The notes under the pieces: generated by a model | Databases searched by the model: none | Told to the model about the DNA's origin: nothing | The model's input: the letters and a program-made list of their open reading frames with translations, nothing else | Program-made: the position numbers and the translations under genes | Source: Clostridium sp. cel8 | GTDB lineage: Bacteria; Bacillota; Clostridia; Clostridiales; Clostridiaceae | NCBI RefSeq assembly: GCF_014050525.1 | Contig: NZ_JACGAG010000009.1 | Location: 51,177 to 115,176, forward strand | Reading direction: 5' to 3' | Length of the DNA: 64,000 nt | In this document: one piece after another, positions 57,399 through 64,000 of the stretch | How the letters are laid out: each line of letters opens with the position of its first letter | How positions within the stretch are numbered: the first letter of the stretch is position 1

Positions 57399-58427
57399 AT
57401 GTTTTTTAGTATAGGAACTGACATGGGAATTGATTTAGGTACAGCTACAGTGCTTGTTTATGTTAAAGGGAAAGGTGTAGTATTAAAAGAACCATCAGTA
57501 GTAGCAATAGATAAGAGTCAAAATAAAGTACTTGCTGTAGGTGAAGAAGCATGGCAGATGATTGGTAGAACTCCCGGAAATATTGTGGCAATACGTCCAT
57601 TAAAAGATGGGGTTATTTCTGATTATGATGTAACAGAAAAGATGTTGAAATATTTTATAGAAAAAGCCTGTGGACGTAGGAAAACCACACCTAGAGTTGT
57701 AATTTGTGTGCCTTGCCAGGCTACTGAAGTGGAAAAGAGGGCTGTAATCGATGCAGCAAAAAATGCAGGAGCAAAGAAAGTATTTCTTATAGAAGAACCT
57801 TTAGCTGCAGCTATAGGAGCAGGCATTGACATAACTAGACCTGAAGGAAATATGGTAATTGATATAGGAGGAGGAACTACAGATGTAGCTGTAATCTCTT
57901 TAGGAGGGATTGTAGTAAGATCCTCAATTAAAGTAGCGGGAGATAAATTTGATGAGTCTATAATAAAATTTATAAGAAAAGAACGTAAGTTAATGATAGG
58001 AGAAAGAACTGCTGAAGAGTTAAAGATAAATATAGGATCTGCATTCAAATTAGATGAGGAGATTGAAATGGATATAAGAGGAAGAGATTTAATTACAGGT
58101 CTTCCAAAAAATATGACAATATCTTCAGCGGAAATGAGAGAAGCGCTTAAAGATACTATAAATGCTATAGCGGATACATCTCATGCAGTACTTGAAAAAA
58201 CTCCCCCGGAATTAGCAGCAGATATTGCAAGTAAAGGAATTGTTATGACAGGAGGAGGAGCTCTTTTAAATGGTTTAAGTGACTTAATACATCATGTTAC
58301 TAATGTACCTGTGTTTGTAGCAGAAGATGCTGTATCTTGCGTAGCACTTGGAACAGGTAAGGTATTAGAGTATTTGGACAAAATGGAAGTTACATTTAGT
58401 GGTGATGATATAACTCTAATTGATTAA
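57399..58427 (+). CDS. mbl: MreB/Mbl actin-like cell-shape protein
   Basis: Actin homologue that forms membrane-associated filaments and directs lateral wall synthesis. 342 residues, with phosphate-1 motif GIDLGTATVLVY, phosphate-2 DIGGGTTDVAVISLGG near 162 and adenosine motif GGGALLNGLSDLI near 290. The spoIIID neighbour supports Mbl over MreB. The N-terminal MFFSIG could be a membrane-touching hydrophobic tip. Confidence 0.94.
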   Translation: MFFSIGTDMGIDLGTATVLVYVKGKGVVLKEPSVVAIDKSQNKVLAVGEEAWQMIGRTPGNIVAIRPLKDGVISDYDVTEKMLKYFIEKACGRRKTTPRVVICVPCQATEVEKRAVIDAAKNAGAKKVFLIEEPLAAAIGAGIDITRPEGNMVIDIGGGTTDVAVISLGGIVVRSSIKVAGDKFDESIIKFIRKERKLMIGERTAEELKINIGSAFKLDEEIEMDIRGRDLITGLPKNMTISSAEMREALKDTINAIADTSHAVLEKTPPELAADIASKGIVMTGGGALLNGLSDLIHHVTNVPVFVAEDAVSCVALGTGKVLEYLDKMEVTFSGDDITLID

Positions 58428-58434
58428 GCTAAAG

Positions 58435-58477
58435 ATCTAATTTATTAGTATGATTTTCTAATAAGTTAGATTTTTTA
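58435..58477 (+). terminator. mbl terminator
   Basis: A 14-bp stem ATCTAATTTATTAG/CTAATAAGTTAGAT (one G-U) is followed by TTTTTT. It also lies at the end of convergent yyaC. Confidence 0.85.
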
Positions 58478-58478
58478 A

Positions 58479-59018
58479 TCAATCTAATATATTATTATAG
58501 TGCAAGTAATATGCATGAATTAATGAATGAAGTATTACTTTTGACATAGATAGAACTAAATTAAGACGGATATTATTTGAACTACTAAACATATTTTTTT
58601 GTGAATTTGAATCAACTATGCCTATTATTGATGTTTCACCTACATTTGGCAGTGATTTTCCTACCCCTTTACCTGGATGTACAGGGACATCTCTTACTTG
58701 TATTTCACCTATGTTATTTGGGTCACCTAGACATGCATCTATTCCTATTATGTTACAGTTTTTATGTTTTGATTTTATTTTATCTAATTTGTTTTCTATA
58801 TTTAGTGCATGTATTGGTTCATTTATTGTTCCATAAACAGGAAGCGGGAAATGTTTGTGTATAAGTAGTGTTCCAACCAAAGGACCTAGACAATCCCCTA
58901 TATACCTGTCTGTACCTATGCAGACTATAACTGTATTTTTATTTATATAGTCTTTTAAAAAGTATGATAGCTTATAGTATGCCAATGAAGTTGTGTAATT
59001 AGCTTTTATTTTGTTCAA
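58479..59018 (-). CDS. yyaC: YyaC family spore protease-related protein
   Basis: 179-residue sporulation protein of the YyaC (DUF1256) family, related to the germination protease GPR fold. Conserved blocks are VCIGTDRYIGDCLGPLVGTLL near 35, VYGTINEPIHALN near 62, IGIDACLGD near 92 and VHPGKGVGKSLPNVG near 115. Target and activity are not established. GAGGTGAT lies before ATG 59018. Confidence 0.88.
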   Translation of the reverse strand: MNKIKANYTTSLAYYKLSYFLKDYINKNTVIVCIGTDRYIGDCLGPLVGTLLIHKHFPLPVYGTINEPIHALNIENKLDKIKSKHKNCNIIGIDACLGDPNNIGEIQVRDVPVHPGKGVGKSLPNVGETSIIGIVDSNSQKNMFSSSNNIRLNLVLSMSKVILHSLIHAYYLHYNNILD

Positions 59019-59329
59019 AGTATCACCTCTTGAATTATGTTTTCACTTTTTAAATTAATAAATATGTATTTAAAAAAGTCATATATAATCTATATGAGGA
59101 TTGTTTTAAAAATAGAATAAAATAAAAGTGTATACTTCTAATTAAAAATTATATATGTGTTAATATAAAGTATTGATTTTGAGAGAAAAATAAAGAAATA
59201 TAGAGTAAATGCACTGTAATTGCCATGATATGAAGAAAATGCTGTTTGAAAAAAAACATAATACACGGTATACTTACATACGTTAATGTGTTTGGTAATT
59301 GTTTTACAGGATATAAAAATATTGAATAA
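59019..59329. other. 311-bp region between yyaC and the tRNA genes
   Basis: AT-rich, without a convincing open reading frame. The only clear element is the tRNA promoter at 59246-59274. Confidence 0.6.
59246..59274 (+). promoter_or_regulatory. tRNA operon promoter, TTGAAA-N17-TATACT
   Basis: The -35 at 59246-59251 and -10 at 59269-59274 have 17-base spacing, about 50 bases upstream of the first tRNA. Confidence 0.6.
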
Positions 59330-59405
<76 letters not shown>

Positions 59406-59410
59406 AATGT

Positions 59411-59495
59411 GGAGGAATTCCCGAGTGGCTAAAGGGGGCAGACTGTAAATCTGTTGTCATTGACTTCGATGGTTCGAATCCATCTTCCTCCACCA
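59411..59495 (+). tRNA. tRNA-Tyr (GUA)
   Basis: 85 bases with encoded CCA and a long variable arm, as in bacterial type II tRNA-Tyr. The anticodon is GUA. The acceptor GGAGGAA pairs with TTCCTCC. Confidence 0.96.
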
Positions 59496-59500
59496 ATTAT

Positions 59501-59576
59501 GGGCGCATAGCTCAGCTGGGAGAGCATCTGCCTTACAAGCAGAGGGTCATAGGTTCGAGCCCTGTTGTGCCCACCA
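59501..59576 (+). tRNA. tRNA-Val (UAC)
   Basis: 76 bases with encoded CCA. The anticodon loop CTTACAA gives UAC. The acceptor GGGCGCA pairs with TGTGCCC with one G-U pair. Confidence 0.95.
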
Positions 59577-59606
59577 TTAACGATATAGTATAAAAATATT
59601 AAATAA

Positions 59607-59682
<76 letters not shown>

Positions 59683-59687
59683 AATAT

Positions 59688-59772
59688 GGAGGAATTCCCG
59701 AGTGGCTAAAGGGGGCAGACTGTAAATCTGTTGTCATTGACTTCGATGGTTCGAATCCATCTTCCTCCACCA
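59688..59772 (+). tRNA. tRNA-Tyr (GUA), second copy
   Basis: Identical to the tRNA-Tyr at 59411-59495, part of the 184-bp duplication. Confidence 0.96.
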
Positions 59773-59774
59773 TG

Positions 59775-59800
59775 AAAACACTGAACAGTGTTTTTTATTT
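59775..59800 (+). terminator. tRNA operon terminator
   Basis: AAAACACT-GAAC-AGTGTTTT (8-bp stem) is followed by TTATTTT. It ends only 12 bases before the SAM riboswitch. Confidence 0.85.
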
Positions 59801-59812
59801 TACAATTTAAAA

Positions 59813-59910
59813 CTCTTATCAAGAGAGGTGGAGGGAAAGGGCCCTATGAAACCCGGCAACCGGTAGAATTACTAAGGTGCCAATTCCTGCAGTTTCCTGC
59901 GAGATAAGAG
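59813..59910 (+). promoter_or_regulatory. SAM-I (S-box) riboswitch aptamer of metK
   Basis: P1 is CTCTTATC (59813-59820) with GATAAGAG (59903-59910). Between them are the diagnostic S-box core elements AGAGGTGGAGGG, GGGCCC-TATGAAACCCGGCAACC and AAGGTGCCAATTCCTGC. Bound S-adenosylmethionine stabilises the aptamer and lets the downstream terminator form, switching metK off. Confidence 0.96.
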
Positions 59911-59926
59911 AGTTGATAAGTTTATT

Positions 59927-59953
59927 AACCTCTTCTTATGAAGAGGTTTTTTA
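59927..59953 (+). terminator. Riboswitch expression-platform terminator
   Basis: AACCTCTTC-TTAT-GAAGAGGTT is a perfect 9-bp hairpin followed by TTTTTATTTT, 17 bases after the aptamer and ahead of the metK ribosome site. Confidence 0.92.
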
Positions 59954-59978
59954 TTTTATACAAATGGAGGTAAAATAT

Positions 59979-61154
59979 ATGAGAAAGTTATTCACTTCCG
60001 AGTCAGTTACAGAAGGACATCCAGATAAAATGTGTGATCAGATTTCCGATGCTATACTCGATTCCATATTGGAAAAAGATCCTGATGGAAGAGTAGCTTG
60101 TGAAACTGTAACTACTACAGGAATGGTTTTGGTTATGGGTGAAATATCAACTAAATGTTATGTAGATATTCCAAAGATAGTTAGAAAAACTGTTAGAGAA
60201 ATAGGTTATACTAGAGCCAAATATGGATTTGATTGTGATACATGCTCAGTTATATCATCAATAGATGAGCAATCATCGGATATAGCAATGGGGGTAAATG
60301 AAGCATTTGAAGCTAAAATAGGAGAAATGGATAAAATAGATGCAATAGGAGCAGGAGATCAGGGAATGATGTTTGGATTTGCTACAAATGAAACACCTGA
60401 ATATATGCCTCTTCCAATAACTATGGCACATAAACTTGCAAAGAGATTAGCTGATGTGAGAAAAAATGAAACCATTCCATATTTAAGGCCAGATGGAAAG
60501 ACTCAAGTTACTGTAGAGTATGAAGATGATAAACCAGTAAGGATAGATACAGTTGTAGTATCTTCACAGCATGACTCACATGTAACACAGGAGCAAATAA
60601 GAAAAGATATAATAGAAAATGTTATAAAGCCTGTTATACCACCAGAACTTTTGGATGATAAGACAAAATATTTTATAAATCCTACAGGTAGATTTGTAGT
60701 TGGTGGACCTCAAGGAGATTCTGGTCTTACAGGTAGAAAAATAATAGTTGACACTTATGGTGGATATGGAAGACATGGTGGTGGTGCATTTTCTGGAAAA
60801 GATCCTACTAAGGTGGATAGATCTGCTACATACGCTGCAAGATGGGTTGCGAAGAATTTGGTAGCAGCCGGAGTCGCAGATAAACTTGAAATACAAATTG
60901 CCTATGCTATTGGTGTGGCAAAGCCTGTTTCTATAACAGTTGATACGTTTGGTACTGGGAAGTTTTCAGATGATAAAATAGTGGATATAGTAAAGAAAGT
61001 ATTTGATTTAAGGCCAGGAGCTATAATAAGGGATTTAAAATTAAAAAGACCTATATATAGACAAGTTGCAGCATATGGTCACTTTGGAAGAACGGATATA
61101 GACGTACCTTGGGAAAAATTGAATAAGGTTGATGAAATAAAAAAGTATTTATAA
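59979..61154 (+). CDS. metK: S-adenosylmethionine synthetase
   Basis: Makes S-adenosylmethionine from methionine and ATP. The 391 residues start [26 protein letters not shown] and have [12 protein letters not shown] (~117), [21 protein letters not shown] (~246) and [18 protein letters not shown] (~268). ATG 59979 follows GGAGG; the longer frame from 59877 runs through the riboswitch and is not real. It is controlled by its own product through the S-box leader. Confidence 0.97.
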   Translation: MRKLFTSESVTEGHPDKMCDQISDAILDSILEKDPDGRVACETVTTTGMVLVMGEISTKCYVDIPKIVRKTVREIGYTRAKYGFDCDTCSVISSIDEQSSDIAMGVNEAFEAKIGEMDKIDAIGAGDQGMMFGFATNETPEYMPLPITMAHKLAKRLADVRKNETIPYLRPDGKTQVTVEYEDDKPVRIDTVVVSSQHDSHVTQEQIRKDIIENVIKPVIPPELLDDKTKYFINPTGRFVVGGPQGDSGLTGRKIIVDTYGGYGRHGGGAFSGKDPTKVDRSATYAARWVAKNLVAAGVADKLEIQIAYAIGVAKPVSITVDTFGTGKFSDDKIVDIVKKVFDLRPGAIIRDLKLKRPIYRQVAAYGHFGRTDIDVPWEKLNKVDEIKKYL

Positions 61155-61159
61155 ATTGA

Positions 61160-61190
61160 AACACGTATCTATTAGATACGTGTTTTTATG
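61160..61190 (+). terminator. metK terminator
   Basis: AACACGTATCT-ATT-AGATACGTGTT (11-bp perfect stem) is followed by TTTATG. Confidence 0.88.
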
Positions 61191-61266
61191 ATTTAAAATT
61201 ATTTTAATGTGTTATAATTATTAATATATTAATAGTTTTAAATACTTTAAAAGGTAAGGGGATCTT

Positions 61267-63513
61267 ATGCAGGAAATACAAGGCATTTTGGATGATGTGG
61301 TATTTCATAATGAAGACAATGGGTATACAGTTGCTAAGTTAAAAAGTAAAAATGATATGATAACTGTAGTAGGAAATATACCACTTGCTATGGAAGGACA
61401 AAGCTTAAAGCTAGTAGGAGAGTGGACTACACATCCGAAATTTGGGAAACAATTTAAAATTAAATATTCTGAAGAAGTGGAACCTAATACTACAGTTGGA
61501 ATTGAAAGGTATTTGTCATCTGGAGCCATATCTGGTATAGGGCCTGTTACTGCACGAAAAATAGTTGATAAATTTGGAAAAGATACTTTGGAAATAATGG
61601 ATAACAACATTGAGAGATTGAGGGAAATAGATGGCATAGGACAGAAGAAAATAGACTTGATATGCAAGTCCTATTCAAAGCAAAGTGAGATAAGAAATAT
61701 AATGATATTTTTACAAACTTATGGGATAAGTGCAAATAAATGTGTGAAAATACATAAAAAATTTGGAGAAAATTCCATAAATATTGTAAAAGAAAATCCA
61801 TATATACTTACTGATGAAATATCTGGAATAGGATTTAAAATTGCTGATAGAATAGCAATGAGTTTAGGAATAGAGGTAAATTCACCATTTAGGATACAAA
61901 GTGGAATAAGGTATATTGTAAATAAGTTTTGTAATTTTGGCAATACATATATGCCACTTGAAAAGCTTATAAAAGAAGCCGAAAATTTACTTGGAGCAAG
62001 TAAGGAAGAAATAGAGAAAAACATATATGATAGTTCAGTAGTTGGAAAGCTTAAATTAGAAAAATGCAAAGACAATATATGTGTTTTTTTACCTACATAT
62101 TATTACTGTGAACTCAGTGTAACTAAGAAGATTTTATATTTGGAGTTTAGTAAATATAAAAAGTTAAATATAGATGTTGAAAAAGAAATTTCAGATTTCG
62201 AAAATAAAAATAACATAGAATTTGCGCCTTCGCAAAAAGAAGCTATAAAGGGTGCCTTTGAAAATTCAGTGGAAATAATAACAGGGGGACCTGGTACCGG
62301 AAAAACTACTATAATAAATTGTATAACGGAGATATTTGAAAAATTTAAGTTAAAAGTTTTAATGGCGGCACCAACGGGAAGAGCTGCAAAGAGAATGTCA
62401 GAATCTACAGGAAGAGAAGCAAAGACTATACATAGACTTTTAGAAATGGGAGTACCTAGGGACGAAGAATCTATATTCTTTTCAAGAGGAGAAGAAGCTC
62501 CTTTAGAGTGTGATGTTGTTATAATAGATGAAGCTTCAATGATAGATATAGTACTTATGAACAGTCTTTTAAAAGCAATTTCAATTGGCACACGAGTTAT
62601 AATAGTAGGAGATGCTCATCAGCTTCCTTCAGTTGGTCCAGGCAATGTTCTTAGGGATTTTATAGATAGCAATTGTATAAAAGTAATAAGACTTAAGGAT
62701 ATATTTAGACAGTCTAAGGAAAGTATGATTATAGTTAATGCACATAAGATAAATTCTGGCGAAATGCCATTTCTCAATAAAAAGGATAAGGACTTCTATT
62801 TTATAAAATGCATAGATCAAAGTAAGATACTAGATATATTAATTCAGCTAATTGATATAAGACTTCCTAAGTTTAATAAGTCATGGAATAAGTTATCTGA
62901 CATACAAATAGTTTCACCTATGAGAAAAGGAATTTTAGGTGTATTTAATCTTAATAAAAAACTACAAAATATATTGAATCCCAAAACAAAAAATAAAAAT
63001 GAAAAGGAATTTAGAGATACTTTATTTCGAGTAGGAGATAAAGTTATGCAGACTAAAAATAACTACTCTTTAAAATGGACATCAATTTCAGGAAAAGAAG
63101 AAGGACTTGGGGTATTTAATGGAGATATTGGATATATAGAGGAGATAAATGATGAAAATAACACTATAACAGTGATATTTGATGATGAAAAGAGAGTTGT
63201 GTATGAAAGTCTGTATTTAGATGAAATTGAACTTGCATATGCTATGACAATTCATAAAAGTCAAGGAAGTGAATTTCCAGTTATTATAATGCCAATATTT
63301 ATGGGATCCACTTTTTTAATGAATAGAAATTTATTGTATACTGCTATAACTAGGGCAAAGGAAATGGTAGTACTTGTAGGAGATTTTAAAGCACTTAAAT
63401 TTATGATAGATAATAATAAAAGTTTTGAAAGGTATTCGTTATTAAAAAATAGAATAATGGATATAATGGAGAGTGAAGACAATGTTTCTTTGGGAAAAAG
63501 TGAGTCTATTTGA
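61267..63513 (+). CDS. recD2: RecD2 family DNA helicase
   Basis: 5'-3' SF1B helicase of bacteria lacking RecBCD, involved in replication-fork and repair processes. 748 residues: N-terminal OB-like and helix-hairpin-helix region (~1-200; GAISGIGPVTARKIVDKFG, GIGQKKIDLI, GIGFKIADRIA), then the motor with Walker A GGPGTGKTT (~339-347), VVIIDEASMID, GDAHQLPSVGPGNVL and C-terminal MTIHKSQGSEFP. ATG 61267 has an AAGGGG site. Confidence 0.95.
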   Translation: MQEIQGILDDVVFHNEDNGYTVAKLKSKNDMITVVGNIPLAMEGQSLKLVGEWTTHPKFGKQFKIKYSEEVEPNTTVGIERYLSSGAISGIGPVTARKIVDKFGKDTLEIMDNNIERLREIDGIGQKKIDLICKSYSKQSEIRNIMIFLQTYGISANKCVKIHKKFGENSINIVKENPYILTDEISGIGFKIADRIAMSLGIEVNSPFRIQSGIRYIVNKFCNFGNTYMPLEKLIKEAENLLGASKEEIEKNIYDSSVVGKLKLEKCKDNICVFLPTYYYCELSVTKKILYLEFSKYKKLNIDVEKEISDFENKNNIEFAPSQKEAIKGAFENSVEIITGGPGTGKTTIINCITEIFEKFKLKVLMAAPTGRAAKRMSESTGREAKTIHRLLEMGVPRDEESIFFSRGEEAPLECDVVIIDEASMIDIVLMNSLLKAISIGTRVIIVGDAHQLPSVGPGNVLRDFIDSNCIKVIRLKDIFRQSKESMIIVNAHKINSGEMPFLNKKDKDFYFIKCIDQSKILDILIQLIDIRLPKFNKSWNKLSDIQIVSPMRKGILGVFNLNKKLQNILNPKTKNKNEKEFRDTLFRVGDKVMQTKNNYSLKWTSISGKEEGLGVFNGDIGYIEEINDENNTITVIFDDEKRVVYESLYLDEIELAYAMTIHKSQGSEFPVIIMPIFMGSTFLMNRNLLYTAITRAKEMVVLVGDFKALKFMIDNNKSFERYSLLKNRIMDIMESEDNVSLGKSESI

Positions 63514-63928
63514 AGAAAAGAAAAAAATAAGTAAGATTATAATTAACTGGAGTAAAAGTAGTGATAAATTTTTAAATGTTATATCTATTCCATACAATTC
63601 TACAGAAATATTTGTTGGAGTTGTTGAAAAGTATATTTTGCAAAATAAAAAGATACTTTATATAACTGACGAAAATAGAGATAGAATAAATATAGTATCT
63701 AATATAAATAAATATACTAACTTTAAAAATTATATGTACATACACAATATGAATAAAAATAAAAACTCTAATTTAAAAATATGCAACTCTAATACTGCAT
63801 ATTTATTAAATGAAGACTTTGATCTTGTAATATATGACGATATAAGCAACTTTTCATTTCATAGTAAATTTGAAATATTAAATATTTTAAATAGACTATC
63901 AAATTTATCCAATAAGATTATTGTCTAG
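63482..63928 (+). CDS. Unknown protein overlapping recD2
   Basis: 148 residues from ATG 63482 (GGAGAG upstream), overlapping the end of recD2 by 32 bases, so probably translationally coupled. It has segments like a degenerate P-loop/helicase domain: a short N-terminal SIPYNSTEIFVGVVEKYI, the strand KKILYITDENR, and DFDLVIYDDISNF, which looks like a Walker B strand. There is no Walker A. I cannot name the family. It is flanked downstream by a terminator. Confidence 0.65.
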   Translation: MFLWEKVSLFEEKKKISKIIINWSKSSDKFLNVISIPYNSTEIFVGVVEKYILQNKKILYITDENRDRINIVSNINKYTNFKNYMYIHNMNKNKNSNLKICNSNTAYLLNEDFDLVIYDDISNFSFHSKFEILNILNRLSNLSNKIIV

Positions 63929-63960
63929 CCTTGAGCATAACTCTAAGACCTTCATTCTTC

Positions 63961-63985
63961 TAGCCCCATGAGGGCTATTTTTTTC
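63961..63985 (+). terminator. Terminator downstream of the recD2 operon
   Basis: TAGCCC and GGGCTA form a 6-bp stem with loop CATGA, followed by a T-run. Confidence 0.85.
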
Positions 63986-64000
63986 TATCACTAAAATTTA

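Noticed and set aside
57623..58048. 141-codon frame antisense to mbl
   Set aside because: It lies over the conserved core of the actin-like gene, with no initiation signal.
59877..59978. N-terminal extension of metK
   Set aside because: It would run through the SAM riboswitch and terminator; MetK homology and the GGAGG site place the start at 59979.
62103..62591. 162-codon frame antisense to recD2
   Set aside because: It is a codon-bias shadow overlapping the conserved Walker A region of RecD2.

Overview
The window is low-GC, Gram-positive, spore-former chromosome, most consistent with Clostridium sensu stricto. Sporulation and germination genes are many (yabG, sipL, a gerA operon, spoIIR, ypeB, spoIID, spoIIQ, spoIIID, yyaC, three CotS-family genes). 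A clostridial acetoacetyl-CoA thiolase sits directly upstream of the F-type ATP synthase operon, Shine-Dalgarno sites are strong, and TTG/GTG starts are common. Species cannot be fixed from the sequence alone. I saw no prophage, insertion sequence, CRISPR array or rRNA.

Layout. 1-6.1 kb: a 3-methyladenine DNA glycosylase with a gutted GIY-YIG nuclease remnant behind it, then larC-larB (nickel-pincer cofactor), an orphan radical SAM protein and an orphan solute-binding lipoprotein. 6.1-12.9 kb: a spore-coat/glycosylation island. It holds two divergent [glycosyltransferase | CotS-like kinase] modules, a third CotS-like kinase, a small basic protein and what looks like a CotS-derived pseudokinase. 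12.9-28.4 kb: yabG-veg-(sipL-cphB-cphA)-ispE, a germination operon with a GerB-GerC fusion, spoIIR, an MGDG-synthase-like glycosyltransferase and ypeB. This is the yabG-veg-ispE order known from Bacillus, expanded by sipL and the cyanophycin genes. 28.5-45.7 kb: housekeeping genes pyrG, rho, rpmE, tdk, yqhQ, prmC, prfA, a ZIP transporter, the tRNA threonylcarbamoylation enzyme, ywlE, rpiB, upp, dCMP deaminase, tagO-like, wecB and thlA. 46-52.6 kb: the complete atpIBEFHAGDC operon. 52.8-59 kb: ywmB-murA-spoIID-spoIIQ-spoIIID-mbl, the classic Firmicutes order downstream of atpC, then yyaC. 59.3-64 kb: five tRNA genes with a duplicated Thr-Tyr pair, a SAM-I riboswitch with metK, recD2 and an unknown gene.

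How it fits together. Mother-cell functions (CotS cluster, YabG, SipL, SpoIID, SpoIIID) and forespore functions (SpoIIR, SpoIIQ, Ger receptor, YpeB) are interleaved with growth genes. Sigma-K/E-like promoters (AC-N16/17-CATAnnnTA) can be read ahead of the first CotS gene, yabG and spoIIID, and a sigma-G-like one ahead of ypeB. The least ordinary items are the CotS island with its pseudokinase, the GerB-GerC fusion, the low-complexity insertion in Rho, the CsoR-like palindrome inside the veg promoter, a promoter-terminator unit that may make an ~80-nt RNA near 6.15 kb, and the degenerate zinc site of SpoIIQ.
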